From: Ligilactobacillus salitolerans
GTDB taxonomy: Bacteria > Bacillota > Bacilli > Lactobacillales > Lactobacillaceae
Reading direction: 5' to 3'
Assembly: GCF_003864415.1 (NCBI RefSeq)
Contig: NZ_BFFP01000012.1
Coordinates: 1-55,795 of the forward strand
DNA length: 55,795 bases
Under the pieces are notes generated by a model, which worked only from the letters and a program-made list of their open reading frames with translations, made no database searches and had not been told where the DNA came from. This document shows positions 9,310 to 18,910 of the stretch, piece by piece. How positions within the stretch are numbered: position 1 is the first letter of the stretch; the number at the start of each line of letters is the position of its first letter. The position numbers and the translations under genes were made by a program.

Positions 9310-10998
9310 TTAGATCAATTGTAGATCTGTCAAAGCTTCAGAAACCTCCACGTCCCCCGCATTTCCCCGTGCCATAACCTGACCTTCTTGAAGAACAATG
9401 ATTTCATCCACCTGCGCGAATGTTGCCGCGTTATATTGATGCGTGATCAGAATAAATCCTTGTCGCATCGAAAGCAGGTCCATCTGCAGTTTTGCAGCGA
9501 TCTGCGGATCAAGTCCAGTGGTCAATTCATCGAAAATCATAAAAGGAGGATCATGTAAGAATAACCTGGCCAGCACTAAGCGCTGTTTTTCTCCACCTGA
9601 CAATAAGGGCGACTCCGCACTGATTTGCGTGTCTAAACCATGCTGGATCAGCCAGGAACCCAATCCCGCGCGATAAATGGCCTTTTTGACCGCGTCCGCT
9701 GAAAAGCTTTGGTCAAACAAAGTGACGTTTTCTCGAACTGTGCCCTGAAAAATATCCGGCTTTTGGGTCATTACTCCGAAATTTGAATAAACCGCACCCC
9801 GATCAAACTCTATCATTGGTTTGCCCTGCAATTTAACCGTACCCGCAGTTGGAGCTAAATCCCCCAGCAAGGTTCGGATCAGGGTCGTCTTGCCGCTGCC
9901 GCTTGCACCGACAACGAGATATTTCTTATCGGCTGCAAACTGCAGATCGATCGACTGCAAAATTTGTTTATCGTCAACTTGATAACTGACATTCTGAAAT
10001 TCAATTAAGGGGTCATTATTGAGTGAAATAGAAAAATTCGTTTGCTCTGGGAGAAATAATGGACCGTCAGTAGTTGTTTTCAAGATCATCGCCAGTTCGC
10101 GCGCCTGCTTACGTCCGCCATAAAACTCAGCCAGCATTTCTGTCAGCATCGCCATTGGCCAATTAAACAAACTTGCTAATTGGGAGAAAGCCACCAGCTG
10201 CCCTAAGGTGATCTCTCCTCTGCGCACAAAATACGCACCCATCAACCAAGCACCCAAATACATGACATCACCTAGAAAATCAGACACACCGCTTGTAATT
10301 TTTTGAATTCGTTGGTCCCTGACCGTTTTTAGTAAAACCTGTTTACTCGCACGCTCGTGTTTTCTTTTAAACTGGGGGACTGAAAGTGCATACTGGATCG
10401 TTGTAAAACCGGCTAAGATATCTGCAACTTTGCTCGTATAATTTTCTATGGCTATGACCAGATCAGTTTTAGCCGACTCCAGCCATTTTTTGACTAAAAA
10501 AGGAAAAATCACTGCAGGCAAGCTTAAAAGTGCAACACCCACCGTGATCACCGGATCGATCAAAAAAGTTCCCAGTACTGCTAAGATGAGTAAACTGACG
10601 AGATAAACGACCCGTAAAATAACATGGAAATAGCTCTGGGTCACCACATCCACCTGCTTAGTCAACTGCGCAACATACTGTCCGACCTGTTTTTGATAAA
10701 AATGCAACGGCCGGAACTGATTATAATGAGTAAACAGTTCACCGCGCAGCTCTTGCCCAATTCGTGCCGGAACTGATTCATTCAAATATTCCGCTGTACT
10801 ATCAGTTAAAGCTTGCACGATTAAGTAAACAATAACAGCTGGTACCGCAAGTGCAAAGCTCAGCTGGATGGCTCCCGTGGCAATATCTGTAATCAACTGT
10901 AAAACATAGGAATAGGCAACAAGCACTCCTGCAGCGGTGATGTTCGCTACCACAGTAAAAGCGAGCCGCCACGGGTATCTCCAGAAGTATTTTGTCAT
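9310..10998 (-). CDS. ABC exporter half-transporter (fused membrane and ATPase domains)
   Basis: About 562 residues. Residues 1-300 form a six-helix type IV exporter membrane domain. The C-terminal ATPase has Walker A GASGSGKTTLI near 364, signature LSGGEKQR near 466, and Walker B FMIFDELTTGLD near 488, where the usual Pro or Ala after Glu is Leu. I favour the ATG at 10998 because the first helix begins just after it, though its binding site is weak; a TTG at 11097 would add 33 residues. The substrate is unknown. It lies between ecsA and ecsB on the same strand and may work as a homodimer. Confidence 0.88.
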   Translation of the reverse strand: MTKYFWRYPWRLAFTVVANITAAGVLVAYSYVLQLITDIATGAIQLSFALAVPAVIVYLIVQALTDSTAEYLNESVPARIGQELRGELFTHYNQFRPLHFYQKQVGQYVAQLTKQVDVVTQSYFHVILRVVYLVSLLILAVLGTFLIDPVITVGVALLSLPAVIFPFLVKKWLESAKTDLVIAIENYTSKVADILAGFTTIQYALSVPQFKRKHERASKQVLLKTVRDQRIQKITSGVSDFLGDVMYLGAWLMGAYFVRRGEITLGQLVAFSQLASLFNWPMAMLTEMLAEFYGGRKQARELAMILKTTTDGPLFLPEQTNFSISLNNDPLIEFQNVSYQVDDKQILQSIDLQFAADKKYLVVGASGSGKTTLIRTLLGDLAPTAGTVKLQGKPMIEFDRGAVYSNFGVMTQKPDIFQGTVRENVTLFDQSFSADAVKKAIYRAGLGSWLIQHGLDTQISAESPLLSGGEKQRLVLARLFLHDPPFMIFDELTTGLDPQIAAKLQMDLLSMRQGFILITHQYNAATFAQVDEIIVLQEGQVMARGNAGDVEVSEALTDLQLI

Positions 10999-11175
10999 AG
11001 CTTCAGACCACTTTTCTTTTGTTTTTCTAGAAATGCACCAGTATTTTCCGACGGCTGCTTGGTTCATCTGCTTCTTGCTGTAAATTTGACCGATCAACTT
11101 TTAAGTCGTTTGCTGATCCTGTTCAAATTTCATAAAAGTTCTCAAGAAGCTGATGTTTTCCCACAAACGACTGGC

Positions 11176-11901
11176 TTACTTTTGAGTCATATCAAGGTAG
11201 ATCTCAGAGAGTGAAGCAGTCGGCTGCCGACTTTGCTTCCGTAAGTCTGCAAAAGTTCCATCGGCTAAGACTTGTCCCTCATCGATCATCACAAAACTAT
11301 CGCACACCTCTTGCGCCGTGCTTAAAACGTGAGTCGACATCAAAATCGCCGTCCCATTTTCTTTCTTTTCCGCCAAAAGATTCAACAAATCACGGGTTGC
11401 CAAGGGGTCTAAGCCCAAAAAAGGCTCATCCACCAACAAAAGATCAACATCTGGCAGCATCGCACAAACAATCATTACCTTTTGCTTCATCCCTTTAGAA
11501 AAATTGATTGGAAACCAATCTAATTTCTTTTCTAAACGAAAAATTTTTAGCAAGCGCAAAGCATGGTCCCAAGCCTGCTTTTGCTCCAACTTATAAGCCA
11601 TCATCGTTAGTTCCAAGTGCTCTTTTAATGTCAACTCATCGTAGAGGACTGGTATCTCAGGAATATACGCAATTTTCTTCTTGTAGGCAGCCGGGGCATT
11701 TTGGAGGGAGACGCCATTTAAACTGATCGACCCCTTTTGCGGCCGCAAGAGCCCAATAATATGATTGATCGTGGTTGATTTTCCCGCACCATTCAGGCCG
11801 ATCAGGCCGACCAGTGTCCCCTGCTTGACCTCGAATGAAATATCTTTTAAAACAGGGAGCGAAGAATAACCCCCGACTAAATGTTCAACTTCTAAACTCA
11901 T
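11176..11901 (-). CDS. ecsA: ABC transporter ATP-binding protein EcsA
   Basis: A 241-residue ATPase. Walker A GLNGAGKST is at residues 35-43, the signature is the EcsA-type FSKGMKQK rather than LSGGQ, and Walker B is LLLVDEPFLGLD. Supplies energy to EcsB. It is divergently placed from the HIT gene, an arrangement conserved across Firmicutes, which strengthens the specific EcsA call. The ATG at 11901 has an AGAGAGGAAC-type binding site a few bases upstream. Confidence 0.93.
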   Translation of the reverse strand: MSLEVEHLVGGYSSLPVLKDISFEVKQGTLVGLIGLNGAGKSTTINHIIGLLRPQKGSISLNGVSLQNAPAAYKKKIAYIPEIPVLYDELTLKEHLELTMMAYKLEQKQAWDHALRLLKIFRLEKKLDWFPINFSKGMKQKVMIVCAMLPDVDLLLVDEPFLGLDPLATRDLLNLLAEKKENGTAILMSTHVLSTAQEVCDSFVMIDEGQVLADGTFADLRKQSRQPTASLSEIYLDMTQK

Positions 11902-12117
11902 CTTTTAGTTCCTCTCTAAAAAGATCCTCTCAAGAACAATTTACCTTCTAACTAATTACACGTCTTTTTCTAAATTTTGAATGCCAAGAATATAGCCTTT
12001 TAATCCTTTTTAGATTATAACATTGACTTTTTGCACCGCCAAATACTTAAAAAAATTCGTGTCTAGTGTATACTGGGACTATATACTAATTATTACATGG
12101 AAAGAAGGTTCCTTAAT

Positions 12118-12549
12118 ATGGAAGATTGTATTTTTTGCAAAATCATTGCTGGTGAGATCCCAAGTACACAGGTCTATCAAGACGATGCCGTGACTGCCTT
12201 TTTAGACTTATCACAGACTACACCAGGACATACCTTAGTGGTCCCTAACAAGCATGTCAATGATATCTACGGCTACGATGAACAACTGGCGGCAGATGTT
12301 TTTGCACGGATCCCTAAAATTGCACGTGCATTACGCGACTCTGATCCTGAGATCAAAGGCCTCAACATTTTGAATAACAACGGAGAATTAGCTTACCAGT
12401 CGGTATTCCACTCTCATATCCATTTGATCCCACGGTACAATTCTGACGACGACTTTAGCATGCATTTCAGTGATAACTCTGACAAATACGATGCAAAGAA
12501 ACTCAACGAGATCGCAGACCGGATCGCTAAAAATATTCAACCAAAGTGA
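12118..12549 (+). CDS. hit: HIT family nucleotide-binding protein
   Basis: A 143-residue histidine-triad hydrolase/transferase acting on nucleotide phosphoramidates or dinucleotides. The zinc-type pair CIFC is at residues 4-7 and the triad HSHIHLI near 94-100. The start at 12118 is preceded by AGAAGG at about 9 bases and gives the canonical MEDCIFCKIIAGEIPS N-terminus; the upstream in-frame ATG at 12097 is less likely. Divergent from ecsA, and followed after 9 bases by a small gene on the same strand. Confidence 0.95.
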   Translation: MEDCIFCKIIAGEIPSTQVYQDDAVTAFLDLSQTTPGHTLVVPNKHVNDIYGYDEQLAADVFARIPKIARALRDSDPEIKGLNILNNNGELAYQSVFHSHIHLIPRYNSDDDFSMHFSDNSDKYDAKKLNEIADRIAKNIQPK

Positions 12550-12558
12550 GGGACAACT

Positions 12559-12837
12559 ATGAAAAAAACAGTACTTTTAACACTGATCGGCGGTTCCACC
12601 GCTCTGGGTTGGCTTTTCTATAAAAAACAGCAGGCTAAAACCAGCCCTGCTTCAACCAAACTCACTGTGAAATCAGCACTCAAAAACACAACTGTCTCTA
12701 CCAAAAACCTGATCACTGAGACAAAAAGTGCTCTAAACACCGTTGAAGAAATTACCACAGAGATCCAAGACTTTCTGCAAGAAGCAGAGCCTAAACTTAA
12801 AAAGTTAAACCAAAGCATCGCAAAGATGAATAAATAA
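12559..12837 (+). CDS. Small N-terminally anchored hypothetical protein
   Basis: 92 residues: a short hydrophobic segment at about residues 4-20 (VLLTLIGGSTALGWLFY), a Lys-rich stop, a Thr/Ser/Lys-rich middle, and a C-terminal amphipathic helix with regular Ile/Leu spacing. It looks like a YtxH-type surface-exposed or membrane-tethered small protein. GAGGGACA precedes the ATG, and the gap to HIT is 9 bases, so the two are probably cotranscribed. Function unknown. Confidence 0.75.
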   Translation: MKKTVLLTLIGGSTALGWLFYKKQQAKTSPASTKLTVKSALKNTTVSTKNLITETKSALNTVEEITTEIQDFLQEAEPKLKKLNQSIAKMNK

Positions 12838-12996
12838 CTATTCACGATCAGCGAGATAACTGATTTCGTTACAATTTTTAAGTTAAAGTAAATTTATTCA
12901 GGCACTTTCTAAGGTTATGTTTTTTATGTTATAGTAATAATCGTTAGTCTGTGACTGATTAAACATAATATATATAGAAATGGATGTGTTCACAGA

Positions 12997-13896
12997 ATGA
13001 AAAAATGGGTAACCGGATTAGCTGCGATCTTGATGGCTTTCAGTCTAGCAGCTTGTTCCAAGACCGTTGCCACAACATCAGGCGGTAAGATCACGGAGAG
13101 CGAATACTACGATAGTATGAAGAAGACTTCCTCCGGTAAGCAAGTTTTGCAGCAGATGATCTTAGATAAAGTGCTGGAAGGCAACTACGGCAAAAAGGTT
13201 TCCGATAAGAAAGTCACCGCACAATACAATACGGCTAAGAAGCAATATGGTTCCTCATTTAATTCCATCCTCCAACAAAATGGAATGACCAAGAGCTCAT
13301 ATAAGAAACAATTGCGTTCTTCCCTCTTATTGCAAGAAGCTGTTAAAGCTAACACTAAGGTAACAAATAAACAGCTGCAAAAACAGTGGAAGTCTTATCA
13401 GCCTAAAGTCACTGTCGGCCATATTCTGTTGAAAGGCAACGATGCCGGCAAGAAACAGGCTGAAACGATCATTGCCAGCTTGAAAAAAGACGGCAGCTAT
13501 AAGAACTTCAAAGCCTTAGCCAAGAAGTACTCAACTGATACCCAGACTAAAAATTCAGGTGGTAAACTGCCAGCCTTCGACAACACTGACACTAGCTTGG
13601 TCAGCGCCTTCAAGAATGCAGCCTTCAAGTTAAAACAAGGTGAATTTACAGCTCAGCCAGTTAAGACCAGCTATGGTTACCATGTGATCTATTCCATTAA
13701 GAACCCTGGTAAAGGCAAGCTCTCAGATCATAAAGCTGAATTGAAGAAACAAATCTTAGATGATAAGATGCAAGATTCAACTTACATGCAAAAAGTCATC
13801 TCTAAAGAGCTTAAAAAGGGTAAGGTCAACATTAAAGACAGCGACCTTAAAGATATCCTTTCCGACTATATTGGCACAAGTTCCAGTTCAAAATAG
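12997..13896 (+). CDS. prsA: PrsA foldase lipoprotein (parvulin-type peptidyl-prolyl isomerase)
   Basis: A 299-residue lipoprotein. The signal peptide ends in lipobox LAAC with the lipidated Cys at residue 20. A PPIC rotamase domain spans about 134-226 (VGHILLKG to YGYHVIYS), flanked by Lys-rich helical regions of the chaperone domain. PrsA acts on the outer face of the membrane to fold secreted proteins after Sec export. Its neighbourhood with ecsA and yhaM is conserved. A strong terminator follows. Confidence 0.95.
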   Translation: MKKWVTGLAAILMAFSLAACSKTVATTSGGKITESEYYDSMKKTSSGKQVLQQMILDKVLEGNYGKKVSDKKVTAQYNTAKKQYGSSFNSILQQNGMTKSSYKKQLRSSLLLQEAVKANTKVTNKQLQKQWKSYQPKVTVGHILLKGNDAGKKQAETIIASLKKDGSYKNFKALAKKYSTDTQTKNSGGKLPAFDNTDTSLVSAFKNAAFKLKQGEFTAQPVKTSYGYHVIYSIKNPGKGKLSDHKAELKKQILDDKMQDSTYMQKVISKELKKGKVNIKDSDLKDILSDYIGTSSSSK

Positions 13897-13929
13897 TCTT
13901 CTCTCAAATCAATGACTATCATCTTTTCA

Positions 13930-13978
13930 AAAAAACAGGGACAAAATTCTGAATTCAGAATTTTGTCCCTGTTTTTTT
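13930..13978. terminator. Strong bidirectional terminator between prsA and a convergent gene
   Basis: A perfect 15-pair stem (13936-13950 with 13957-13971) centred on GAATTC is flanked by an A run and a T run of eight. It can end prsA on the plus strand and the DUF4260-like gene on the minus strand. Confidence 0.9.
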
Positions 13979-14027
13979 ACTTTAGTCGCAGAACTCAGCT
14001 GCTGATCACATTCAACCAGCTGCAAGT

Positions 14028-14369
14028 TTACGATAGATGCGTATGCTGAAAACTATCTCCGTACTTCAACCCAAATCCAAGCATCCGGTCCATCCAGACA
14101 TGTGCAAAGAGTATCAAAGCTGTCATATATAGCAAATCTTTTTTAGTCAATAGCGCAGCTGACAAGAGCAATGCCGGTAAAACAAGGTTATGAAACAAGT
14201 TATACAAAACCGCCCCACTCTGCTTGTTAAATAAATAACCGACTTGCGACAAATCAACTAGTAAAATTCCAAGCAGAAAAATAACCCAAGAAAAATGAAA
14301 GTGGTAAAAATAAATAAAAGCCGTCAAAATAAACAACATCGCGTTTTCAATTTGTAGGAAGTATTTCAT
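14028..14369 (-). CDS. DUF4260-like small membrane protein
   Basis: 113 residues with three to four hydrophobic helices. Recognisable motifs are VGYLFNKQSGAVLYNLFHN, with an invariant-looking His, and HVWMDRMLGFGLKYGDSF followed by a His-containing tail, both typical of DUF4260 membrane proteins. Biochemical role unknown. AAAGGAG lies 6-7 bases before the ATG. Convergent with prsA across a shared terminator. Confidence 0.75.
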   Translation of the reverse strand: MKYFLQIENAMLFILTAFIYFYHFHFSWVIFLLGILLVDLSQVGYLFNKQSGAVLYNLFHNLVLPALLLSAALLTKKDLLYMTALILFAHVWMDRMLGFGLKYGDSFQHTHLS

Positions 14370-14572
14370 GATAAACTCCTTTTTTTGGTCCCGCTTTTAC
14401 TCTTTGTTTTTTAGTTAGCTTTTCATATATCTTGCATAGAACCCTGCTTTCGAAAAATGTTCCCACTTTCTAGCCATTTTTGGCTGCTGTGACTGGAAAT
14501 TGAAACTGATTGAAAGATTTGGCGCCGCACGATGATCAGCCCGGTATTTTTGCGCTGCTTTATTCTGTCAAA

Positions 14573-15544
14573 TTACTCTGGTTTGGCTAAAGAACCATCT
14601 TCTGTCGGCCGGTAGAAGTTGCGCCCATCCATCCCAAAAATTCTCTCAGTGTATTCTCCAGGTGCCGTATGATCAAGTGCCTTATTCATCATCATGATCG
14701 AAGCATCTAAATCATCTAAGTGATGTAAAATCTCGGCTTCCAGCAGGTGCGGACGCACAGGCGACCCGTACTCCAGCAACCCGTGATGAGAAACGATCAT
14801 ATGGCGTAACAAAATTGCGTCTTGGCTCATTTTATCGATCCCGAGCTTATCACACGCTTCAGTGATCTCCTCATCAACTAAAACGATATGTCCCAGCAAA
14901 TTCCCCGGGACGGTATAAACAGTCGCAACGGGACCGGAAAGCTCTAAGCTTTTTCCGAGATCGTGCAAAATCACACCGGAATAAAGGAGTGGTGCATTCA
15001 GCCCTGGGTATTCTTTAACAACTGACTGAGCCAGGTGCAAAATTGACAGTGTGTGGAAGGCTAAACCGCCAGCAAAATCATGGTGATTCTTTTTAGCAGC
15101 CGGAAAGCTGAAAAACTGAGCATGATATTTTTTTAATAAGTAGCGCACGATCCGATTCCAATTTGGATTGGTAATTTCAAAAATAACCTCATCGAGTTCT
15201 TTTTCCATGTCTTGCGTACTTTCTGGCGCGCTTTGCAAGTAAAGGCTCGGATCAGCCGGCTCCATTTCAGTTGCCAAACGTAGTTTATAAATTTTGATCT
15301 GCGGATTCTGCTGATATGTCTCCCTTTTTCCTTGCAAGAAAACAACTTTCCCAGCTTCAAATAATTCGATGTCTTGCTCTGAGGCGTCCCAGAACTTAGC
15401 ACTGATCTCGCCTGAACGATCAGCGAAAGTAAAAGCAATGAATTTTTTGCCGTTTTTCGCGATCCGCACATCAGCTCCCTTTATTAGTACAAAAAGAGCC
15501 ATGTTATCATCAACCTGATAGTCGAAAATCTTTTTGGTCTCCAC
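14573..15544 (-). CDS. yhaM: 3'-5' exoribonuclease YhaM
   Basis: 323 residues, GTG start with GGAGG 6 bases upstream. The N-terminal OB fold (about 10-95) binds nucleic acid and the C-terminal HD domain contains AFHTLSILHLA and the metal-binding GVILHDLGKSLEL. YhaM degrades RNA and single-stranded DNA from the 3' end. The length matches the family, and the position close to prsA is conserved in Bacillus and lactobacilli. Confidence 0.92.
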   Translation of the reverse strand: METKKIFDYQVDDNMALFVLIKGADVRIAKNGKKFIAFTFADRSGEISAKFWDASEQDIELFEAGKVVFLQGKRETYQQNPQIKIYKLRLATEMEPADPSLYLQSAPESTQDMEKELDEVIFEITNPNWNRIVRYLLKKYHAQFFSFPAAKKNHHDFAGGLAFHTLSILHLAQSVVKEYPGLNAPLLYSGVILHDLGKSLELSGPVATVYTVPGNLLGHIVLVDEEITEACDKLGIDKMSQDAILLRHMIVSHHGLLEYGSPVRPHLLEAEILHHLDDLDASIMMMNKALDHTAPGEYTERIFGMDGRNFYRPTEDGSLAKPE

Positions 15545-15584
15545 AATTTGCCTCCTGCTTTTTTGAACTCAACGCAGTACATAA

Positions 15585-15620
15585 AAGAAAAAGGAACTGT
15601 CTTTCAAGAAACAGTCCCTT
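15585..15620 (-). terminator. Terminator after the YlbF-family gene
   Basis: Minus-strand stem GGGACTGT with ACAGTTCC closes a short loop and is followed by TTTTTCTTTT, just past the stop of the 113-residue gene. Confidence 0.75.
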
Positions 15621-15628
15621 CCCGCGTA

Positions 15629-15970
15629 CTATTCGAAATCATATAACTGGCTAACTGGTTTGAAAATGATCTTATTGATCTCTTCAAAAACAGCATTTAA
15701 AGCTTGTTCTTTTTGCATTAAATCGGACAAACTGTCATAGTTTTGTGCTTCATCTGCCAATTTTTTGATTTCTTCCATATCTTTGTCTGAAAGATCACCC
15801 TGCATTTGTTTGGTTTGCAGATCCTTTTGAGCTTGCTGAACCCGCTTGAAGCAATCAAATGCTTGAGGTTCTGCTTTAAGCTTAGCCATAGCTGCGCTTA
15901 AATCAAGATATTCTTGCGTCTGACGCAGGTCTTGTTCCAGTTGATTAGCTGAATCATAAATATTGATCAC
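15629..15970 (-). CDS. YlbF/YmcA family protein (YheA-like)
   Basis: 113 residues, almost wholly alpha-helical. I chose the GTG at 15970, which has AAGGAGGA about 7 bases upstream; the reading frame extends to 16030 but that extension has no binding site. The pattern LEQDLRQTQEYLDLSAAMAKL and a central FDCFKRVQQAQ helix match the DUF964/YlbF family. Bacillus relatives YlbF and YmcA bind RNase Y and affect mRNA turnover; whether this paralogue does so is inference. Confidence 0.82.
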   Translation of the reverse strand: MINIYDSANQLEQDLRQTQEYLDLSAAMAKLKAEPQAFDCFKRVQQAQKDLQTKQMQGDLSDKDMEEIKKLADEAQNYDSLSDLMQKEQALNAVFEEINKIIFKPVSQLYDFE

Positions 15971-16050
15971 GTAGATGTCCTCCTTGCTGATATTAATTAT
16001 TATTGTAACATTTAAAGCCATGGCAACCAAATAATTTATTGCCGTCTAAC

Positions 16051-18198
16051 TTAGCGTCCGAAGATACTTTCGAGGTACCGTTTCCCGGATTCAGCAGCTT
16101 GACTAGCCTTATCTCTAATGCCGGATGTACCTTCAGAAAATTTCTTTTTCAGTCCTTCGCCCGCTTTTTCGATCGAATTCCAAGTGTTAGAAGAAGCATC
16201 GCTTTTACCAGCTAAAGTTTCATTGTACCTAGTTGAAGCGGACTTGACGTTAAATGAACTTTGAGCTGTCGTTGGCAAGATCCCTTCCATCTCAGTTTTA
16301 AAGAGGGCCGAACCAGCGTTGGTGCCAACATTAGCAATCGAATATTTGGACGAATCAAACCCGATCCATGTTGCCACAACAACATCTGGAGTATATCCAA
16401 TGTACCACTTATCATTATCATCATTATTGTTATTCGAAGCCGTAGTACTTTCAGTCGAACCGGTCTTGCCGGCGATCGTATACCCGTCCGGTTTAGCGGA
16501 AACGCCCGTACCATTGGTGTAGACATCCATCATCATGCTGGTCATTTGCTTGGCAACACGACTGGAGATCACGTGTGTTGATTTGACATTGGTCCGATCC
16601 ACGATCGTCTTGCCTTCAGAATCCACAATTTTAGTGATAAAATGCGGACTTTTACGGACACCATTGTTGGCGAACGCTGTATAAGCACTGGCCATCTGAT
16701 AAGGGGAAACACCCTTTTTCAGGCCACCCAAGGCAAGACTCAGATTTTCATCGGTTTTGTCTAATGGGATCCCGAATTTTTCAACTGAGCGGAAGCCTTT
16801 TTTGACACCGATCTTATTCAGCAGCCAAACAGCAGTTGTGTTCTTACTCAAAGCTAAGGCTTGATACATCCGCAACTCGCCTGCATACTGGTCATCCCAG
16901 TTGTGGGGCGTATATTCATTCTTGCCAAAACCTTGCAGCTTATCTTCAACCTTAGAGTCATAATGATAGCCGCTTTGTAGTGCCGGTGCATATACCGCTA
17001 GTGGTTTGATCGTTGACCCTGGCGAACGGATCAGCCCGGTCCCACGATTATAACCGCGGAAAACATGTGTCTCAGCCCGACCGCCAACTACTGCGTTAAC
17101 GCCGCCTGTTTTCGGGTCGATCGCAACTGAACCCGCCTGAGCCTTAGTCCCATCGCTAGCCGCATTTGGAAACAGGGAGGAATCCGCGAAGGTTGACTGC
17201 ATCTGAGATTGCTGCTGCTGGTCCAAGGAGGTGTAGATCTTATAGCCGCGGTTCATAATTTCCGCTTCAGTCAGGCCATAATCCTTAATAGCCTCGTCGA
17301 TCACAGCATCAAAGTAGTAAGGATACTTATAACCCGAACGGTATTGGTAAGTATCATTCAATACCATCCCTGCAGCTTGATATTGAGTTGCTTGGGCTTG
17401 AGAAATCTTTTTATTTTTGACCATCGTCGTCAATACCAAGTTCCGCTTTTGCCGTGCAGCTTGGATATGGTCGATGGGATTATATTGAGCCGGGTTAGAT
17501 AACATCCCTGTCAGAGTAGCAGCTTGAGGTACTGTCAATTCAGAAGCATGCACACCAAAATACTTCTGGGCGGCGTCTTCTACTCCCCAGACTCCATTGC
17601 CAAAATAAGCATTGTTTAAATACATCGTCAAGATCTCATTCTTGCTGTACTCATTTTCAACCTGCATCGCAATAAAGATTTCCTTGGCCTTACGAGTGAA
17701 AGTCTGTTCCTGCGATAAAAATGCATTTTTTACCAGCTGCTGAGTTAAAGTACTCCCGCCGCCGCTGATATAATTTCGCCCAGTTACCTTGTTTTTGACC
17801 AGCAGCCAGGCTGCGCGGGCTAGTCCTTTAAAAGAAAAACCATATTCATGGTAGAAATTGCGGTCTTCACTTGAAAGAACTGCATCTTTCATGTTCTGCG
17901 ACAACTGGTCGGAAGAAACCCAGGTCCCCTTTTGCGAGTACAGGTACCCCGCTTTTTTATTATCCTGGTCGTAGATCTCGGTCGACTGCTGTAAAGCCGA
18001 TTTTAAACCTGAAACATCAGTCGTCTTAGCGACAAAAGTCAGATAAATACTGGCAACTAAAAAAATACTCAAAAAACCAATTGCCAACCAACGCCAGAGT
18101 TGATATCTGCTCCACTTTTCACCGACCCAAGACCAAAAAATACTCCAGAAGTGTGCAAATTGCTGTTTAAACTTATTCCAAAAAGATGAATCTCTCAT
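16051..18198 (-). CDS. pbp2A: Bifunctional penicillin-binding protein (class A, PBP2A-like)
   Basis: 715 residues. A cytoplasmic tail rich in Trp precedes a membrane anchor at about 37-58. The glycosyltransferase-51 domain has SSEDRNFYHE (catalytic Glu near 111) and GGSTLTQQLVKN. The transpeptidase has SxxK in GSTIKPLAVY near 394 and KTGS near 576. It polymerises and cross-links peptidoglycan outside the membrane. The C-terminal tail is Ser/Lys-rich. AAGAGGA lies about 11 bases before the ATG. The gene stands between argR and the YlbF-family gene. Confidence 0.94.
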   Translation of the reverse strand: MRDSSFWNKFKQQFAHFWSIFWSWVGEKWSRYQLWRWLAIGFLSIFLVASIYLTFVAKTTDVSGLKSALQQSTEIYDQDNKKAGYLYSQKGTWVSSDQLSQNMKDAVLSSEDRNFYHEYGFSFKGLARAAWLLVKNKVTGRNYISGGGSTLTQQLVKNAFLSQEQTFTRKAKEIFIAMQVENEYSKNEILTMYLNNAYFGNGVWGVEDAAQKYFGVHASELTVPQAATLTGMLSNPAQYNPIDHIQAARQKRNLVLTTMVKNKKISQAQATQYQAAGMVLNDTYQYRSGYKYPYYFDAVIDEAIKDYGLTEAEIMNRGYKIYTSLDQQQQSQMQSTFADSSLFPNAASDGTKAQAGSVAIDPKTGGVNAVVGGRAETHVFRGYNRGTGLIRSPGSTIKPLAVYAPALQSGYHYDSKVEDKLQGFGKNEYTPHNWDDQYAGELRMYQALALSKNTTAVWLLNKIGVKKGFRSVEKFGIPLDKTDENLSLALGGLKKGVSPYQMASAYTAFANNGVRKSPHFITKIVDSEGKTIVDRTNVKSTHVISSRVAKQMTSMMMDVYTNGTGVSAKPDGYTIAGKTGSTESTTASNNNNDDNDKWYIGYTPDVVVATWIGFDSSKYSIANVGTNAGSALFKTEMEGILPTTAQSSFNVKSASTRYNETLAGKSDASSNTWNSIEKAGEGLKKKFSEGTSGIRDKASQAAESGKRYLESIFGR

Positions 18199-18316
18199 AA
18201 CTTATTTTTCCTCTTGATAATATACTTAGTCTGTTCTATATTATCACACTTCTAAGAATTTAAAGCGCAGAGACTCGCGTCTTAAGTAAGATTTAGCAAC
18301 CTGCAAAGTGCCAGTG

Positions 18317-18775
18317 TTATTTTTCCAACATATATTTGGCAAAATATGCGGCGATCTTCTGTGCTGCATCCGCATCAGGACTGATCAAAACCAAGGTGTC
18401 ATACCCAGCCAAAGTTCCCACAACTCCGGCAATACCGACTCCATCGATCAGCGCTGCCAATACGTTGGCGTTTCGCGGAGTCGTCTTAACAACATTCATA
18501 AACTGCACTGTTGTAACTTCAACTACGAGTTCACTGATCAGTTCAGCGACTTTTTCTTGCGGATTCTGCGCACCCTTTTGAAACAGGGTGTAATGTGTCT
18601 GTCCGTTAGCGTCGCTTTCTTTAACGATCTGCATTTCGCGAATATCCCGTGAAACAGTTGCTTGGGTGGCTTTAATTCCTTCTTCTTCCAAAGCCTTTAA
18701 TAATGCTTCCTGGTTAGGGATCATTTGCTGCTTGATCAACGAAGCGATCCGAGCTTGGCGTAATTCCTTTTTCAA
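18317..18775 (-). CDS. argR: Arginine repressor ArgR
   Basis: 152 residues, TTG start with AAGGATG upstream. The N-terminal winged helix contains ATQATVSRDIREM, and the C-terminal hexamerisation and arginine-binding domain has GTLAGYDTLVLISPDAD. ArgR hexamers with bound arginine control arginine synthesis or catabolism genes. It is close to argS, but a Crp/Fnr-like gene lies in between; no clear paired ARG box was identified in the window. Confidence 0.93.
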   Translation of the reverse strand: MKKELRQARIASLIKQQMIPNQEALLKALEEEGIKATQATVSRDIREMQIVKESDANGQTHYTLFQKGAQNPQEKVAELISELVVEVTTVQFMNVVKTTPRNANVLAALIDGVGIAGVVGTLAGYDTLVLISPDADAAQKIAAYFAKYMLEK

Positions 18776-18910
18776 TTAGATCATCCTTATCTGTAAAAGT
18801 TAGTTCTGATACTTACCCAGGGTCCAATTTTCTGTTGACCGAATGGATTCATAATCAAATATTATCACAGACCAGTCGTCTTTCTCCAGATTTATTAACC
18901 TTTTTAGCTG

